A stretch of DNA of 64,000 nt. It comes from a virus. The stretch spans positions 62,001-126,000 of IMG/VR virus record IMGVR_UViG_3300032242_002454; one strand, 5' to 3'. Below, one piece after another: positions 37,607 to 44,034 of this stretch (the first letter of the stretch is position 1; the number at the start of each line of letters is the position of its first letter). A model generated the notes under the pieces. That model saw nothing but the letters and a program-made list of their open reading frames with translations. It was not told where the DNA came from and did no database searches. Both the position numbers and the translations under genes were made by a program.

Positions 37607-37727
37607 ATAATAGTTGAGCTATACTCTTTCCTTGAGGAAGTGATAGATCTTGGTCGATATTGAGGTCAGTACCAGAGGCTTTAACGGTCAATATGGAATC
37701 GACAATATTAAATTCAGGATTAGTCAT
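37566..37727 (-). CDS. Small hypothetical protein, first gene of leftward operon
   Basis: 53 residues from ATG 37727, which has AAGGAG 6 bases upstream; the longer frame from 37754 would start inside that ribosome-binding site. Sequence TNPEFNIVDSILTVKASGTDLNIDQDLSLPQGKSI has no recognised domain. Its 3' end overlaps the sigma gene by 41 bases. Confidence 0.5.
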   Translation of the reverse strand: MTNPEFNIVDSILTVKASGTDLNIDQDLSLPQGKSIAQLLYDQENHQTESPLN

Positions 37728-37734
37728 AATTTCT

Positions 37735-37811
37735 CCTTGCGCTAAACTTGTCAACTACTAGTATAATAGAGTTCTTACACTTTTAGTCAACTTTATTCAA
37801 GAAAGTAAAAA
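37735..37811. promoter_or_regulatory. Divergent control region between leftward and rightward genes
   Basis: The only divergent junction between the two gene arms. TAGTATAATAG reads as a -10 on the plus strand, and CTATTATACTAG gives TATACT on the minus strand. TTGTCAACT and AGTCAACTT repeats flank it. No -35 at ideal spacing is visible, so an activator or phage factor may be needed. Confidence 0.5.
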
Positions 37812-38039
37812 ATGGCAACATATAAAAAGTGGTCATCTAGTGAAACAGAGTTTATTCAGAATAATCATACATTGTTGTGTGATGAGGTTTTGGGGGTCAA
37901 ATTGAGTCAAATGACTGGTCAAAATATTACAACATCAATGGTTCGTCGTCAGAGACGCAAGCTGGCATTAAAGAAGCCAAGAGGTCGTCCTAGTAAGAAT
38001 AAGGTAGTATCAAGTCCTGATTCTTCAGTAACAAGTTGA
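37812..38039 (+). CDS. Small DNA-binding protein with AT-hook
   Basis: 75 residues. Residues 5-50 (KKWSSSETEFIQNNHTLLCDEVLGVKLSQMTGQNITTSMVRRQRRKL) fit a Myb/SANT-like or resolvase-type helix-turn-helix. It is followed by KKPRGRPSKNK, a classical AT-hook core (RGRP) that binds the minor groove of AT DNA. A Ser-rich tail ends the protein. First gene of the rightward arm, so a regulator of the divergent region or of the intergenic repeats is plausible but unproven. Confidence 0.65.
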   Translation: MATYKKWSSSETEFIQNNHTLLCDEVLGVKLSQMTGQNITTSMVRRQRRKLALKKPRGRPSKNKVVSSPDSSVTS

Positions 38040-38049
38040 AAGGATTAAA

Positions 38050-38352
38050 ATGAGAAATTTATTGTGGGCCTTATTAATTGTTGGAGTTTTGGGGACAACT
38101 GGATATTCTCAGGAATACTTTCAGTATGTTTATCCTCAGTATGGATATCAAGTTTTTCAACAGCCTGTTACGGTTTTTCAGCCAGTGGTAGTTCAACCAG
38201 CCCCAGTGGTAGTTTATCGTCCGGTAACGGTGATGCAGAATGTGGTGGCACCAGTTTATTACTATAATCAACCAGTAGTGGTTGAAGAAAGAAGGAGTCC
38301 TTGTTGGAAACATTGGAACTATGGTCCAATGAACCGGTTGTACTCTTATTAG
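38050..38352 (+). CDS. Secreted V/P/Y-rich low-complexity protein
   Basis: 100 residues. A clear signal peptide (MRNLLWALLIVGVLGTTGYSQ, cleavage near residue 20) is followed by YVYPQYGYQVFQQPVTVFQP and repeated QPVVVQPAPVVVYRPVTV. This style of short secreted repeat protein is common in planctomycetes and suggests gene exchange with such a host. It would be exported to the periplasm or cell surface. AAAGGAT lies 6 bases before the ATG, and a strong terminator follows. Confidence 0.7.
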   Translation: MRNLLWALLIVGVLGTTGYSQEYFQYVYPQYGYQVFQQPVTVFQPVVVQPAPVVVYRPVTVMQNVVAPVYYYNQPVVVEERRSPCWKHWNYGPMNRLYSY

Positions 38353-38379
38353 AAAGTTTCTGGTAAGTTTGATTAAGAA

Positions 38380-38410
38380 AGCCTCTGGTAGAAATGCCGG
38401 GGGCTTTTTT
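38380..38410 (+). terminator. Intrinsic terminator
   Basis: AGCCTCTGG pairs with CCGGGGGCT (G-T pairs included) around an 8-base loop, followed by six Ts. It ends the first rightward transcript. The 400-base gap 38353-38752 otherwise holds a degenerate dyad cassette, a TTTGGCATGAAATTATA block and a promoter. Confidence 0.85.
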
Positions 38411-38566
38411 ATTAAAGGTGGGGAATACTGGCTAATAAACTGGCCAATTATATATGGTGGTGCCTACTATTTTTGGACCACCCGGCCTTTTTCGAGGATT
38501 TCCTCTGGTTCTAAAATGAAACGAAAAAACCCCCTCAGCCATAAGAGTATATAAATAAAGGACTTA

Positions 38567-38627
38567 TGATCATCTCTATCCGCCAAATTTGTCATAAGTA
38601 CTTATGCTATAATGGTTTACGTCAAAA
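38567..38627 (+). repeat. Degenerate double-dyad cassette (family A)
   Basis: AAGGACTTATG and GTCATAAGTACTTATG...GGTTTACGTCAA keep the arms of family A but the GC-rich core is missing. It is followed by GTTTGGCATGAAATTATATT at 38643, found again at about 44319. Confidence 0.6.
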
Positions 38628-38684
38628 ATAGAAATATATTGTGTTTGGCATGAAATTATATTTCAAAAATTCCAAAGATTTCTC

Positions 38685-38712
38685 TTGAAAGCGTCGATAA
38701 ATACTGTATAAT
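38685..38712 (+). promoter_or_regulatory. Promoter TTGAAA-16-TATAAT
   Basis: Spacer contains GTCGATAAATA, the CGATAA motif seen in many early promoters here. Transcription would start near 38718, so the ATG at 38711 inside the -10 cannot be the gene start. Confidence 0.75.
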
Positions 38713-38752
38713 GAAAGCACAAGAGAACAAGAGACAACAAAAGGACAAGAAA

Positions 38753-38989
38753 ATGATCACCATCAACAACCGCAACGAACTGAACAGCTTCCTTTATGAG
38801 GGTGATGAGGTTGATACCCTTGTGGGTGTCGCGAACATTGGTGGTGAGTTGCTCGCTGAGGCTTTGACCATGCCCAGCATGGACGGAAATAGCTTCTACA
38901 TTACTTGTTTCTTTCCCTACGGTGATGAGGGTGAGGAAATTGTGGTTGACGCTAACGGCGACGTGTTGAGCGATTCGATCTATTATTGA
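38753..38989 (+). CDS. Small acidic hypothetical protein
   Basis: 78 residues from ATG 38753, with AAGGAC 7-8 bases upstream. Sequence ITINNRNELNSFLYEGDEVDTLVGVANIGGELLAEALTMP; acidic, no family recognised. The frame extends up to 38711, but that ATG is in the promoter. Confidence 0.6.
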   Translation: MITINNRNELNSFLYEGDEVDTLVGVANIGGELLAEALTMPSMDGNSFYITCFFPYGDEGEEIVVDANGDVLSDSIYY

Positions 38990-39007
38990 AAAATCTTTTC
39001 TAAGGTA

Positions 39008-39037
39008 TTGACAAAGCCCTAGCCGATAAGCTATAAT
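39008..39037 (+). promoter_or_regulatory. Promoter TTGACA-18-TATAAT
   Basis: Spacer carries AGCCGATAAGC. Serves the 39061 gene, 23 bases downstream. Confidence 0.8.
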
Positions 39038-39060
39038 AGAATCAACACAAGGGAAAAGAA

Positions 39061-39210
39061 ATGACCATTCAAGTACAAAACACCATTCGCCGCCTAGTTG
39101 CTCGCCACGGTTATTCTGCTACGTTTGTTCAGCACATGGGCGAAGGTATAAGCTTGTACAGTATTGGTGGTATCATGTATCGTATTCGTGGTGATGGTAC
39201 GATTCTCTAA
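39061..39210 (+). CDS. 49-residue hypothetical protein
   Basis: MTIQVQNTIRRLVARHGYSA to YSIGGIMYRIRGDGTIL. Preceded by AAGGGAAAAGAA after its own promoter and followed by another promoter, so it is a single-gene unit. Basic N-terminal helix; no known domain. Confidence 0.6.
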   Translation: MTIQVQNTIRRLVARHGYSATFVQHMGEGISLYSIGGIMYRIRGDGTIL

Positions 39211-39242
39211 GACTTGATATAAACCCTTCTCATATTCTACTA

Positions 39243-39272
39243 TTGACAACACCATAACCGATAAGCTATAAT
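39243..39272 (+). promoter_or_regulatory. Promoter TTGACA-18-TATAAT
   Basis: Near copy of the promoter at 39008 (CCGATAAGCTATAATAGAA in both), a recent duplication in sequence terms. Confidence 0.8.
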
Positions 39273-39302
39273 AGAACCAACACAAGAAAGAAAAGGGATA
39301 AG

Positions 39303-39521
39303 ATGCTTTTTGAAACTGGTTACAAAGTCATGATGAACAACCTTGACAAGATTTTTTCTGCTATGCGAGCTGGCAAGTATCACTGTGTGATTGACCCAAA
39401 GGGCAATGCTCATGTGGGCCTGATCAATGGTATCATGCGTGAAGATGGTAGTGGAAAGAATTGGATCGTGACGGTGACTAACCGTACAGTAAGTGAACAA
39501 GTGTTCATTCACGCATCTTGA
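39303..39521 (+). CDS. 72-residue hypothetical protein
   Basis: MLFETGYKVMMNNLDKIFSA, then AGKYHCVIDPKGNAHVGLINGIMREDGSG. Ribosome-binding AAAGGGATAAG before ATG. No family seen. The family A cassette begins at its stop codon. Confidence 0.6.
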   Translation: MLFETGYKVMMNNLDKIFSAMRAGKYHCVIDPKGNAHVGLINGIMREDGSGKNWIVTVTNRTVSEQVFIHAS

Positions 39522-39609
39522 GACGTAAAGCCTTGACCGTAAAGGACTTACGGCGAGGCGGGCGGCCCCGGTTTGATGTAAGTGCTTGTGGGGTAACGAC
39601 TTACGTCAA
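39522..39609 (+). repeat. Double-dyad intergenic cassette A1
   Basis: First dyad GACGTAAAGCCTT / AAAGGACTTACG, core GGCGAGGCGGGCGGCCCC, second dyad GATGTAAGTGCTTG / AACGACTTACGTC. Followed by the TTGGCACAGTATTTGC block (39610), the AACCTTACG..ATGTAAGG dyad (39632) and a promoter: the full module order. Confidence 0.9.
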
Positions 39610-39631
39610 TTGGCACAGTATTTGCATTGCG

Positions 39632-39652
39632 AACCTTACGAAAATGTAAGGA
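39632..39652 (+). repeat. Short dyad C (AACCTTACG..TGTAAGG)
   Basis: CCTTAC/GTAAGG arms around 7 bases, ending 10 bases before the -35. The same element recurs at about 39916, 40573, 41045, 41521, 42306, 43236, 45034 and 45952, always just upstream of a promoter. Confidence 0.8.
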
Positions 39653-39662
39653 AACTTTTCTC

Positions 39663-39690
39663 TTGCAAGCTAAAGAATACTCTGTATAAT
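39663..39690 (+). promoter_or_regulatory. Promoter TTGCAA-16-TATAAT
   Basis: Followed by GTCGATATAA in the initial transcribed region, as at 41076 and 45063. Confidence 0.7.
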
Positions 39691-39731
39691 GTCGATATAA
39701 CAAGTAAGAGAGAAGAAAAGAGGATAAGAAA

Positions 39732-39917
39732 ATGGAAAATCTGAATTACGATCTGGTTTCTGATTGCTGTGGTGCTGGTTGTGCTTTCGAGACCGGTGAA
39801 GGTAAGGATAAGATCGGGATTTGCATGGATTGCAAGGAATGGTGTGGTGTGGTCGAGGACATTCCGGAAGATGAGGCCGACTACATTCCGGGCCTTGACG
39901 ATGGGGAGGGTATCTGA
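39732..39917 (+). CDS. Small Cys-rich (zinc-ribbon-like) acidic protein
   Basis: 61 residues. SDCCGAGCAF and GICMDCKEWC give two Cys knuckles about 16 residues apart, a probable zinc ribbon; the C-terminal 20 residues are strongly acidic. Such small phage proteins may bind host transcription or translation factors; no target is evident. Confidence 0.65.
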   Translation: MENLNYDLVSDCCGAGCAFETGEGKDKIGICMDCKEWCGVVEDIPEDEADYIPGLDDGEGI

Positions 39918-39944
39918 ACCTTACGACATTGCAAGGTTCAAGAG

Positions 39945-39974
39945 TTGACAAGCACCTAACCGATACTGTATAAT
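39945..39974 (+). promoter_or_regulatory. Promoter TTGACA-18-TATAAT
   Basis: Preceded directly by dyad C at 39916-39939 (GAACCTTACGACATTGCAAGGTTC), with no family A cassette. The spacer has ACCGATACTG. Confidence 0.8.
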
Positions 39975-40001
39975 AGACAAACAAGAAAGAGAGACTCCTA
40001 A

Positions 40002-40133
40002 ATGATTACGCCTATCGAATACGTTCAGCTGTTTGCCCTGATTGGTTTTGCTGGTTTCATTTCCTATACCGTTGGACAAGTGGGTAACGCTATCCACTGC
40101 ATCCTGCACGAAAACGACAACTACAACTACTGA
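40002..40133 (+). CDS. 43-residue single-span membrane protein
   Basis: MITPIEYVQLFALIGFAGFI... has one hydrophobic segment (about residues 8-32) and a polar HENDNYNY tail. CTCCTAA precedes the ATG; the ribosome-binding site is weak (AAAGAGAG further up). Followed 12 bases later by the next gene in the same transcript. Confidence 0.55.
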   Translation: MITPIEYVQLFALIGFAGFISYTVGQVGNAIHCILHENDNYNY

Positions 40134-40144
40134 AAGGTTCTCAG

Positions 40145-40462
40145 ATGACACACTTTGAAGCTATCAAGATGGTTCACGGCAAGACCAAGAAAAACTCTCG
40201 TAAGGTGGGCAACAACACCTATGCGGAAATTCTTCCTGATGGTAGCGTGGGGATCATGCTGCATAGCACCTATGTGGTGAAGATTCATCCCGACAATAGT
40301 GCTACCCTCAATAGTGGGGGTTGGCATACTCCTACGACTAAGGATAGAATCAATCAGTATTCGCCTGTACGGGTGTACCAACGCAAGGGACAGTGGTACC
40401 TCGAAAGTGGGGATGAGTACGAGGATGGGGTGGTGGTGGCCGATAACAACCTTATTTACTAG
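40145..40462 (+). CDS. Conserved phage protein of unknown function
   Basis: 105 residues. The block VGIMLHSTYVVKIHPDNSATLNSGGWHTPTTKDRINQY, then YQRKGQWYLESG, follows a pattern (LH.T.VV.....G...LN.GGW.T.TTK.R.N.Y) found in small proteins of many unrelated phages. Function is unknown. GC-richer than the late genes. GAAAGGTTCTCAG precedes the ATG. Confidence 0.75.
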   Translation: MTHFEAIKMVHGKTKKNSRKVGNNTYAEILPDGSVGIMLHSTYVVKIHPDNSATLNSGGWHTPTTKDRINQYSPVRVYQRKGQWYLESGDEYEDGVVVADNNLIY

Positions 40463-40549
40463 ACGTAAGTCCTTGTCCCTAAAGCACTTAGGGCAAGGCG
40501 GGCGGGCCGGGATCGACATAAGTGCTTACAAGGTAAGGGGTTATGGCAA
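40462..40549 (+). repeat. Double-dyad intergenic cassette A2
   Basis: GACGTAAGTCCTTGTCCCTA / AAGCACTTAGGG, core GGCGGGCGGGCCGG, GACATAAGTGCTTA / AAGGGGTTATG. TTGGCACGGTATTTGC (40549-40564) and dyad C (40573) follow before the promoter. Confidence 0.9.
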
Positions 40550-40612
40550 TTGGCACGGTATTTGCTATAGAAAGCTTACGAAATTATAAGGAAGATTTTC
40601 TGTTGTAGGCCA

Positions 40613-40641
40613 TTGACAATGGACGATAATATGTGTAGAAT
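40613..40641 (+). promoter_or_regulatory. Promoter TTGACA-17-TAGAAT
   Basis: Spacer ATGGACGATAATATGTG contains CGATAATA. Starts transcription near 40648, so upstream in-frame TTG/ATG codons at 40613-40625 are not gene starts. Confidence 0.85.
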
Positions 40642-40681
40642 AATCCAAGTTCAGCAACAACAACCACTCAGAGAGTATCTC

Positions 40682-40873
40682 ATGCGATCCTACTACGACC
40701 TGACCATCGACACCATCATCGTCACCGCTTGCTGCGGTGCTTACGCCATCACGCAGAATGGCAGGCAACGCAGTCGCCCGTCGCAACTCGTTCCGGGTGA
40801 GACCCTCACCTGTGAGGGGTGTGGTGGAGAACACCCGGTATTCGTTGAAGAAGATGTGGCTTGGGAGAATTGA
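40682..40873 (+). CDS. Small CxxC protein
   Basis: 63 residues from ATG 40682 (the longer frame begins in the promoter). TACCGAY.. and LTCEGCGGEHPVFVEED show Cys pairs about 30 residues apart, a likely zinc ribbon. Function unknown. Confidence 0.6.
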   Translation: MRSYYDLTIDTIIVTACCGAYAITQNGRQRSRPSQLVPGETLTCEGCGGEHPVFVEEDVAWEN

Positions 40874-40961
40874 TCCGTAAAAGGAGACGTTTGTATACTA
40901 TGCTCTAACTGCTATGTGGCCCGGAGTTCCCGGATAGCTATCCCTAAAACCACGGGTGTTT
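40874..40961 (+). other. 88-base gap with GGATAGCTATCC palindrome
   Basis: No frame of use. Contains CCCGGATAGCTATCCC and TTGTATACTATG; may be a small RNA or extended 3' leader. Nothing firm. Confidence 0.25.
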
Positions 40962-41046
40962 ATAAGCCGTTATCCAGTAAGGACTTAGGATAACTTGGGC
41001 GGGCCGGGCTTGACGTAAGTCCTTTGCTCATAAGACTTTACGACAA
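40962..41046 (+). repeat. Double-dyad intergenic cassette A3
   Basis: ATAAGCCGTTATCCAG / TAAGGACTTAGG, core GGGCGGGCCGGG, GACGTAAGTCCTTT / AAGACTTTACG; then dyad C at 41045. Confidence 0.85.
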
Positions 41047-41075
41047 CCTTACGGTATTGTAAGGAAACTTTCCTC

Positions 41076-41104
41076 TTGCAGGCTCAAGATGAGTATGGTA
41101 TAAT
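41076..41104 (+). promoter_or_regulatory. Promoter TTGCAG-17-TATAAT
   Basis: Followed by GTCGATATAAGAG after the -10. Confidence 0.75.
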
Positions 41105-41144
41105 GTCGATATAAGAGATAGAGAAGAAAGAAAGAGAGAAAAAG

Positions 41145-41327
41145 ATGTTTGAAATTGGTGACACAGTATCGTTCATGTGGGGAAAAGAGAAAAAAGTTGG
41201 TAAGATTGTTGGTTGGGAATATGACGAGGGTAATGTGTGGGAAGTGACCGTGACCCAGAGTATGAACGCATATTTTTCGGATGATAAACTGACTCCCGCG
41301 ACCGATACATGCGAGGTGTCAAAATGA
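41145..41327 (+). CDS. 60-residue hypothetical protein
   Basis: MFEIGDTVSFMWGKEKKVGKIVGWEYDEGNVWEVTVT: an SH3-like barrel pattern (GD.V.F.....KVGKIV.....G..WEV.V), common in small phage proteins. TGA overlaps the next ATG (ATGA). Confidence 0.6.
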   Translation: MFEIGDTVSFMWGKEKKVGKIVGWEYDEGNVWEVTVTQSMNAYFSDDKLTPATDTCEVSK

Positions 41328-41521
41328 GCGTTTTCACTTTTCATCGAATTGATACTCACGAATATGTGGGAATGTTTTCTGGTAAGGATTGGATGGAGGC
41401 CAGACGTAAGGCTAGTATAAAAAGTGGAATACCAGTGGATGATATTCTACCTTGGGCTTTCAATACTGAAACCTTTCCCCTACCTGAGAGGGATGAGACT
41501 CCCCACTACCCCTATGACTGA
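41324..41521 (+). CDS. 65-residue hypothetical protein
   Basis: Start ATG 41324 has GAGGTG 6 bases upstream and overlaps the previous stop; the ATG at 41309 overlaps that site. SVFTFHRIDTHEYVGMFSGKDWMEARRKASIKSGIPVDDI resembles the 45289 protein (RRKAS / KRKAS helix). Confidence 0.55.
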   Translation: MSVFTFHRIDTHEYVGMFSGKDWMEARRKASIKSGIPVDDILPWAFNTETFPLPERDETPHYPYD

Positions 41522-41542
41522 ACCTTACGAAATTGTAAGGTT
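41521..41542 (+). repeat. Short dyad C without cassette
   Basis: AACCTTACGAAATTGTAAGGTT, complete 22-base dyad abutting the -35 of the next promoter. Confidence 0.85.
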
Positions 41543-41569
41543 GACAGCATAAAATCAGTTTGGTATAAT
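41541..41569 (+). promoter_or_regulatory. Promoter TTGACA-17-TATAAT
   Basis: The -35 overlaps the end of dyad C, so a protein bound to that dyad would occlude RNA polymerase. Confidence 0.8.
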
Positions 41570-41608
41570 GCACACACAAGAGAACGATAGGCCTAAGAAA
41601 GAAAAGAA

Positions 41609-41794
41609 ATGAATCGGTTTTTCAAAGCAATCGGTGAAGATGGTGAGGTGCTGGGTATGGTCATTGCAGACAACGAGAGTCGGGCGGAAGTCCAGTTTCT
41701 GTTTCAGCCGTGGTGCAGTGTTTTCACGAAGTTCACGGTAATCGAATGCAGTCGGCAAGAGTTTTTCGACAAAGAGTTTGCATCCAAAAAGTAG
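41609..41794 (+). CDS. 61-residue hypothetical protein
   Basis: MNRFFKAIGEDGEVLGMVIADNESRAEVQFLFQP; no family seen. AAGAAAAGAA before ATG. In one transcript with the gene at 41814. Confidence 0.55.
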   Translation: MNRFFKAIGEDGEVLGMVIADNESRAEVQFLFQPWCSVFTKFTVIECSRQEFFDKEFASKK

Positions 41795-41813
41795 AGAAAG
41801 AAAGAGAAAGAAA

Positions 41814-42140
41814 ATGAAAACCAAGTTTCCCATCATTCAAGCTGCCAAGCGTCAAGCCCGTCTGTGCTTTCTTGGTATGGCGATTCCAACTGAAGTGAAA
41901 GACATTGATGGTGAGATGATTCAAGTGGAAAAGGTTCTGAAGTTCAATCGAACTGCCTTGAAGAATATGGGCAAGAGCAAGATGGAAAAGGTTGACCCGC
42001 GGATGATCGGTAGCGAGGATACTATGATCGTGCCAGTGGGCAAGCCGGGTAGCCGTGAACGTGTCGAGGAATTGACCAAGCAATATGGTGTTGTTGCTCA
42101 CCTTGAAATCAGCCCGTTCAGCTTCAAGGGGGAGGAATGA
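41814..42140 (+). CDS. 108-residue basic hypothetical protein
   Basis: Start ATG 41814 follows AGAAAGAGAAAGAAA; the ATG at 41778 lies inside the upstream gene. MKTKFPIIQAAKRQARLCFLG, then KVLKFNRTALKNMGKSKMEKVDPRM. Lys/Met-rich, no known domain. Ends GGGGGAGGAATGA. Confidence 0.55.
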   Translation: MKTKFPIIQAAKRQARLCFLGMAIPTEVKDIDGEMIQVEKVLKFNRTALKNMGKSKMEKVDPRMIGSEDTMIVPVGKPGSRERVEELTKQYGVVAHLEISPFSFKGEE

Positions 42141-42184
42141 ACGACTGTACACTAGTAAACAGATATACAGTAAACGCAAAACTT

Positions 42185-42270
42185 GACGTAAACCCTTGCT
42201 ACTAAAGGACTTAGGGCAAGGCGGGCCGCCCCGGCTCGACGTAAGTGCTTATGCAACAATGACTTACGAC
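42185..42270 (+). repeat. Double-dyad intergenic cassette A4
   Basis: GACGTAAACCCTTGC / AAAGGACTTAGGG, core GGCGGGCCGCCCCGG, GACGTAAGTGCTTATG / AATGACTTACG. The GCAAATGCTGTGCCAA block (42276) here is the reverse complement of the one after A1 and A2; dyad C follows at 42306. Confidence 0.9.
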
Positions 42271-42347
42271 GACATAGCAAATGCTGTGCCAAATCATGTT
42301 AGAAATACCTTACAGCATTGCAAGGAAACTTTTTCTGGTCTACCCTA

Positions 42348-42376
42348 TTGACATTTGACGATAATACTTGTATAAT
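42348..42376 (+). promoter_or_regulatory. Promoter TTGACA-17-TATAAT
   Basis: Consensus -35 and -10; spacer TTTGACGATAATACTTG with CGATAATA. Confidence 0.9.
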
Positions 42377-42404
42377 GATGAGACAAGAAAGAGAAGGAAT
42401 GAAA

Positions 42405-42623
42405 ATGAGAAAGCCTCCGAAAAGTTCGACTGTCAAGGGTAAAATCAATGCCTACGCTTACAAGTGTGGGTTTACGTTTCATCCGAAAGAGGATGGATCG
42501 TTTGCTCTGTTCGACATTCACATGGGATACTACGTCTGCCGTGGTTCGCATGATCGTGTTGTCCAGTTCGTGATCGATGAATTGTGGGCGAAGTATTATC
42601 GGTCGCATCCGACCCCCGTATAG
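42405..42623 (+). CDS. 72-residue hypothetical protein
   Basis: GAGAAGGA is 6 bases before ATG 42405; ATG 42399 is too close. MRKPPKSSTVKGKINAYAYK, then CGFTFHPKEDGSFALFDIHM. Frame upstream passes through the promoter. No family seen. Confidence 0.55.
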   Translation: MRKPPKSSTVKGKINAYAYKCGFTFHPKEDGSFALFDIHMGYYVCRGSHDRVVQFVIDELWAKYYRSHPTPV

Positions 42624-42629
42624 TGGGGG

Positions 42630-42658
42630 TTGACGATCATCTGCCAAATCACTACAAT
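42630..42658 (+). promoter_or_regulatory. Promoter TTGACG-17-TACAAT
   Basis: Seven bases after the preceding stop; no cassette. Drives the 42684-43121 pair. Confidence 0.7.
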
Positions 42659-42683
42659 ACAAACACAAGAAAGAGAGAATGGA

Positions 42684-42923
42684 ATGATTCAGATTGGTGA
42701 CAGGGTTCAAATTGGTTCTAGAATTGGTGCTGATCTTGCGTGGGCTGTTGTGGTGGACATTATCCCAGCCAATGACTATAGAGAAGCTATGTATCGTGTC
42801 CGGTTCGATGTTCCTGTGAACCGTGATGGACGCAGATCAGAAATCGTAACGATCACACCTAATCCTAATGAGTGCTGGGTGGATGATGGTATTGTGTTTG
42901 GTCCGTTTCTTGAGCAAAACTGA
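42684..42923 (+). CDS. 79-residue hypothetical protein
   Basis: Start 42684 after AGAGAGAATGGA. MIQIGDRVQIGSRIGADLAWAVVVDIIPANDYREAMYRVRF has a beta-barrel pattern (GDRV.IGSR......AVVVDI). Upstream frame enters the promoter. Confidence 0.55.
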   Translation: MIQIGDRVQIGSRIGADLAWAVVVDIIPANDYREAMYRVRFDVPVNRDGRRSEIVTITPNPNECWVDDGIVFGPFLEQN

Positions 42924-42935
42924 AAGGCTGAACAA

Positions 42936-43121
42936 ATGTTCTCACCGATGGAAAAGATTTGGATGGGCCTTGGATTGCAAGGCGCTCTGGAAATGATGGA
43001 TGCGTCATGCTCCCTGTGTGAAAGACTCACGGAAGAATGTGTGACCAATCCCCCAGTGAAAGATGCTTTGATTCAAAGCATTGCTGCTGAAATTATAGGC
43101 AATCGCCAGAGTAACTCCTAA
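42936..43121 (+). CDS. 61-residue hypothetical protein
   Basis: MFSPMEKIWMGLGLQGALEMMDASCSLCERLTEECV: helical with CSLC and ECV. Its stop lies within cassette A5. Unknown function. Confidence 0.55.
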   Translation: MFSPMEKIWMGLGLQGALEMMDASCSLCERLTEECVTNPPVKDALIQSIAAEIIGNRQSNS

Positions 43122-43200
43122 GTGCTTACCGCATAAGGACTTACGACACGGCGGGCGGGCCGCGTTTGACGTAAGTTCTTATGAGATAACGACTTACAAC
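43118..43200 (+). repeat. Double-dyad intergenic cassette A5
   Basis: CCTAAGTGCTTACCGC / ATAAGGACTTACG, core GGCGGGCGGGCCGCG, GACGTAAGTTCTTATG / AACGACTTAC. Then GCAAATGCTGTGCCAA (43207), dyad C (43236) and a promoter, the same order as after A4. Confidence 0.9.
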
Positions 43201-43276
43201 AACATAGCAAATGCTGTGCCAAAGTTTCTATCCAAACCTTACGACATTGTAAGGAAAGTTTTTCTGGTCTAAGCTA

Positions 43277-43305
43277 TTGACAAACGACGATAATAATGGT
43301 AGAAT
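43277..43305 (+). promoter_or_regulatory. Promoter TTGACA-17-TAGAAT
   Basis: Spacer AACGACGATAATAATGG, near-identical to that at 42348 upstream of the -10. Confidence 0.88.
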
Positions 43306-43331
43306 GATAAGACAAGAAAGAGAGAATGAAA

Positions 43332-43508
43332 ATGGAAGAATTTTCCACTAGGGTTTTGCAAGATAATCTGTGGCTTGAGCAAGTCCGGCTCACTAGAGAT
43401 ACTGATCCTGAAATGATCGAACTGAGAAAACAGCATATTTCCTATCTTGCCACAGAATTGCTCCGTCGGTATCGTGCGGAGTCTTTGTCTCTGGCTAGTT
43501 CCAGCTAA
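43332..43508 (+). CDS. 58-residue hypothetical protein
   Basis: MEEFSTRVLQDNLWLEQVRLTRDTDPEMIELRKQHISYLATELLRRYR: all-helical, charged. AAGAGAG is 7 bases before ATG 43332. Element B1 begins inside its last codons. Confidence 0.55.
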   Translation: MEEFSTRVLQDNLWLEQVRLTRDTDPEMIELRKQHISYLATELLRRYRAESLSLASSS

Positions 43509-43552
43509 CCCTGTCGGGTTGAAACGTGGCCTAGTCAGACTAGTCAGCGAAC
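43503..43552 (+). repeat. Structured element B1
   Basis: CTAACCCTGTCGGGTTG hairpin, ACGTGG, then AGTCAGACTAGTCAGCGAA. Shares the layout CTAA-(hairpin)-TTGG...GTGG..AGTCAGCGA with six other copies. Lies 18 bases before the next -35. Confidence 0.65.
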
Positions 43553-43570
43553 CCTGTGGGCCTTGTAAGG

Positions 43571-43599
43571 TTGACAACTAAAGTTTTGCAGTGTAGAAT
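43571..43599 (+). promoter_or_regulatory. Promoter TTGACA-17-TAGAAT
   Basis: Preceded by half a dyad C (CCTTGTAAGG). No CGATAATA in this spacer. Confidence 0.8.
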
Positions 43600-43645
43600 G
43601 TCGATAATAGATATAGGAAAGATGACCAGTAACCAAGAGGAATGT

Positions 43646-43843
43646 ATGATAGACTATATCAAGCGGTATGATTGGGTGGAGTTTGATTATAAGGGTGAGA
43701 ACTATCGTGGTGAAGTTCGTAGGGTTTTGGATAAGCCCAAGGGAAAGATGATGATTGTGAAAATCGGCCTGACCGAATATCGTTCGTGCTATCTTGACCA
43801 GTGCGAAAACATGATCCATGTTGCTAACACGGTGGAGGCTTGA
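43646..43843 (+). CDS. 65-residue hypothetical protein
   Basis: ATG 43646 after AAGAGGAATGT. MIDYIKRYDWVEFDYKGENYRGEVRRVLDKPKGKMMIVKIG shows an SH3/Tudor-like barrel pattern. Leads a run of membrane proteins. Confidence 0.55.
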   Translation: MIDYIKRYDWVEFDYKGENYRGEVRRVLDKPKGKMMIVKIGLTEYRSCYLDQCENMIHVANTVEA

Positions 43844-43845
43844 AC

Positions 43846-44034
43846 ATGAATGGTTTTATTCTGGTGTGGGTTTGGATGGGGGCTATGCTTTTTGTTTTGG
43901 GTTTTGTATATTTCCTTTCTATTGTAAGGGAAGTCTGGCAGAGACTTGCCGAATATGAGAGAATGAAGTCTAGGGGCTTTACTCTTATGAAAGATGAAAA
44001 TGGTGATGAGTTCTGGGTAGGATATGGGGATTGA
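43846..44034 (+). CDS. Single-span membrane protein
   Basis: 62 residues: MNGFILVWVWMGAMLFVLGF and on to FLSI forms one membrane helix, then a charged EVWQRLAEYERMKSRGF tail. GGTGGAGG lies 7 bases before the ATG. Likely an inner-membrane protein of unknown role. Confidence 0.6.
   Translation: MNGFILVWVWMGAMLFVLGFVYFLSIVREVWQRLAEYERMKSRGFTLMKDENGDEFWVGYGD

Noticed and set aside
38369-38554. 61-residue frame after the secreted protein gene
   Set aside because: It runs through the intrinsic terminator at 38380-38410 and has no ribosome-binding site.
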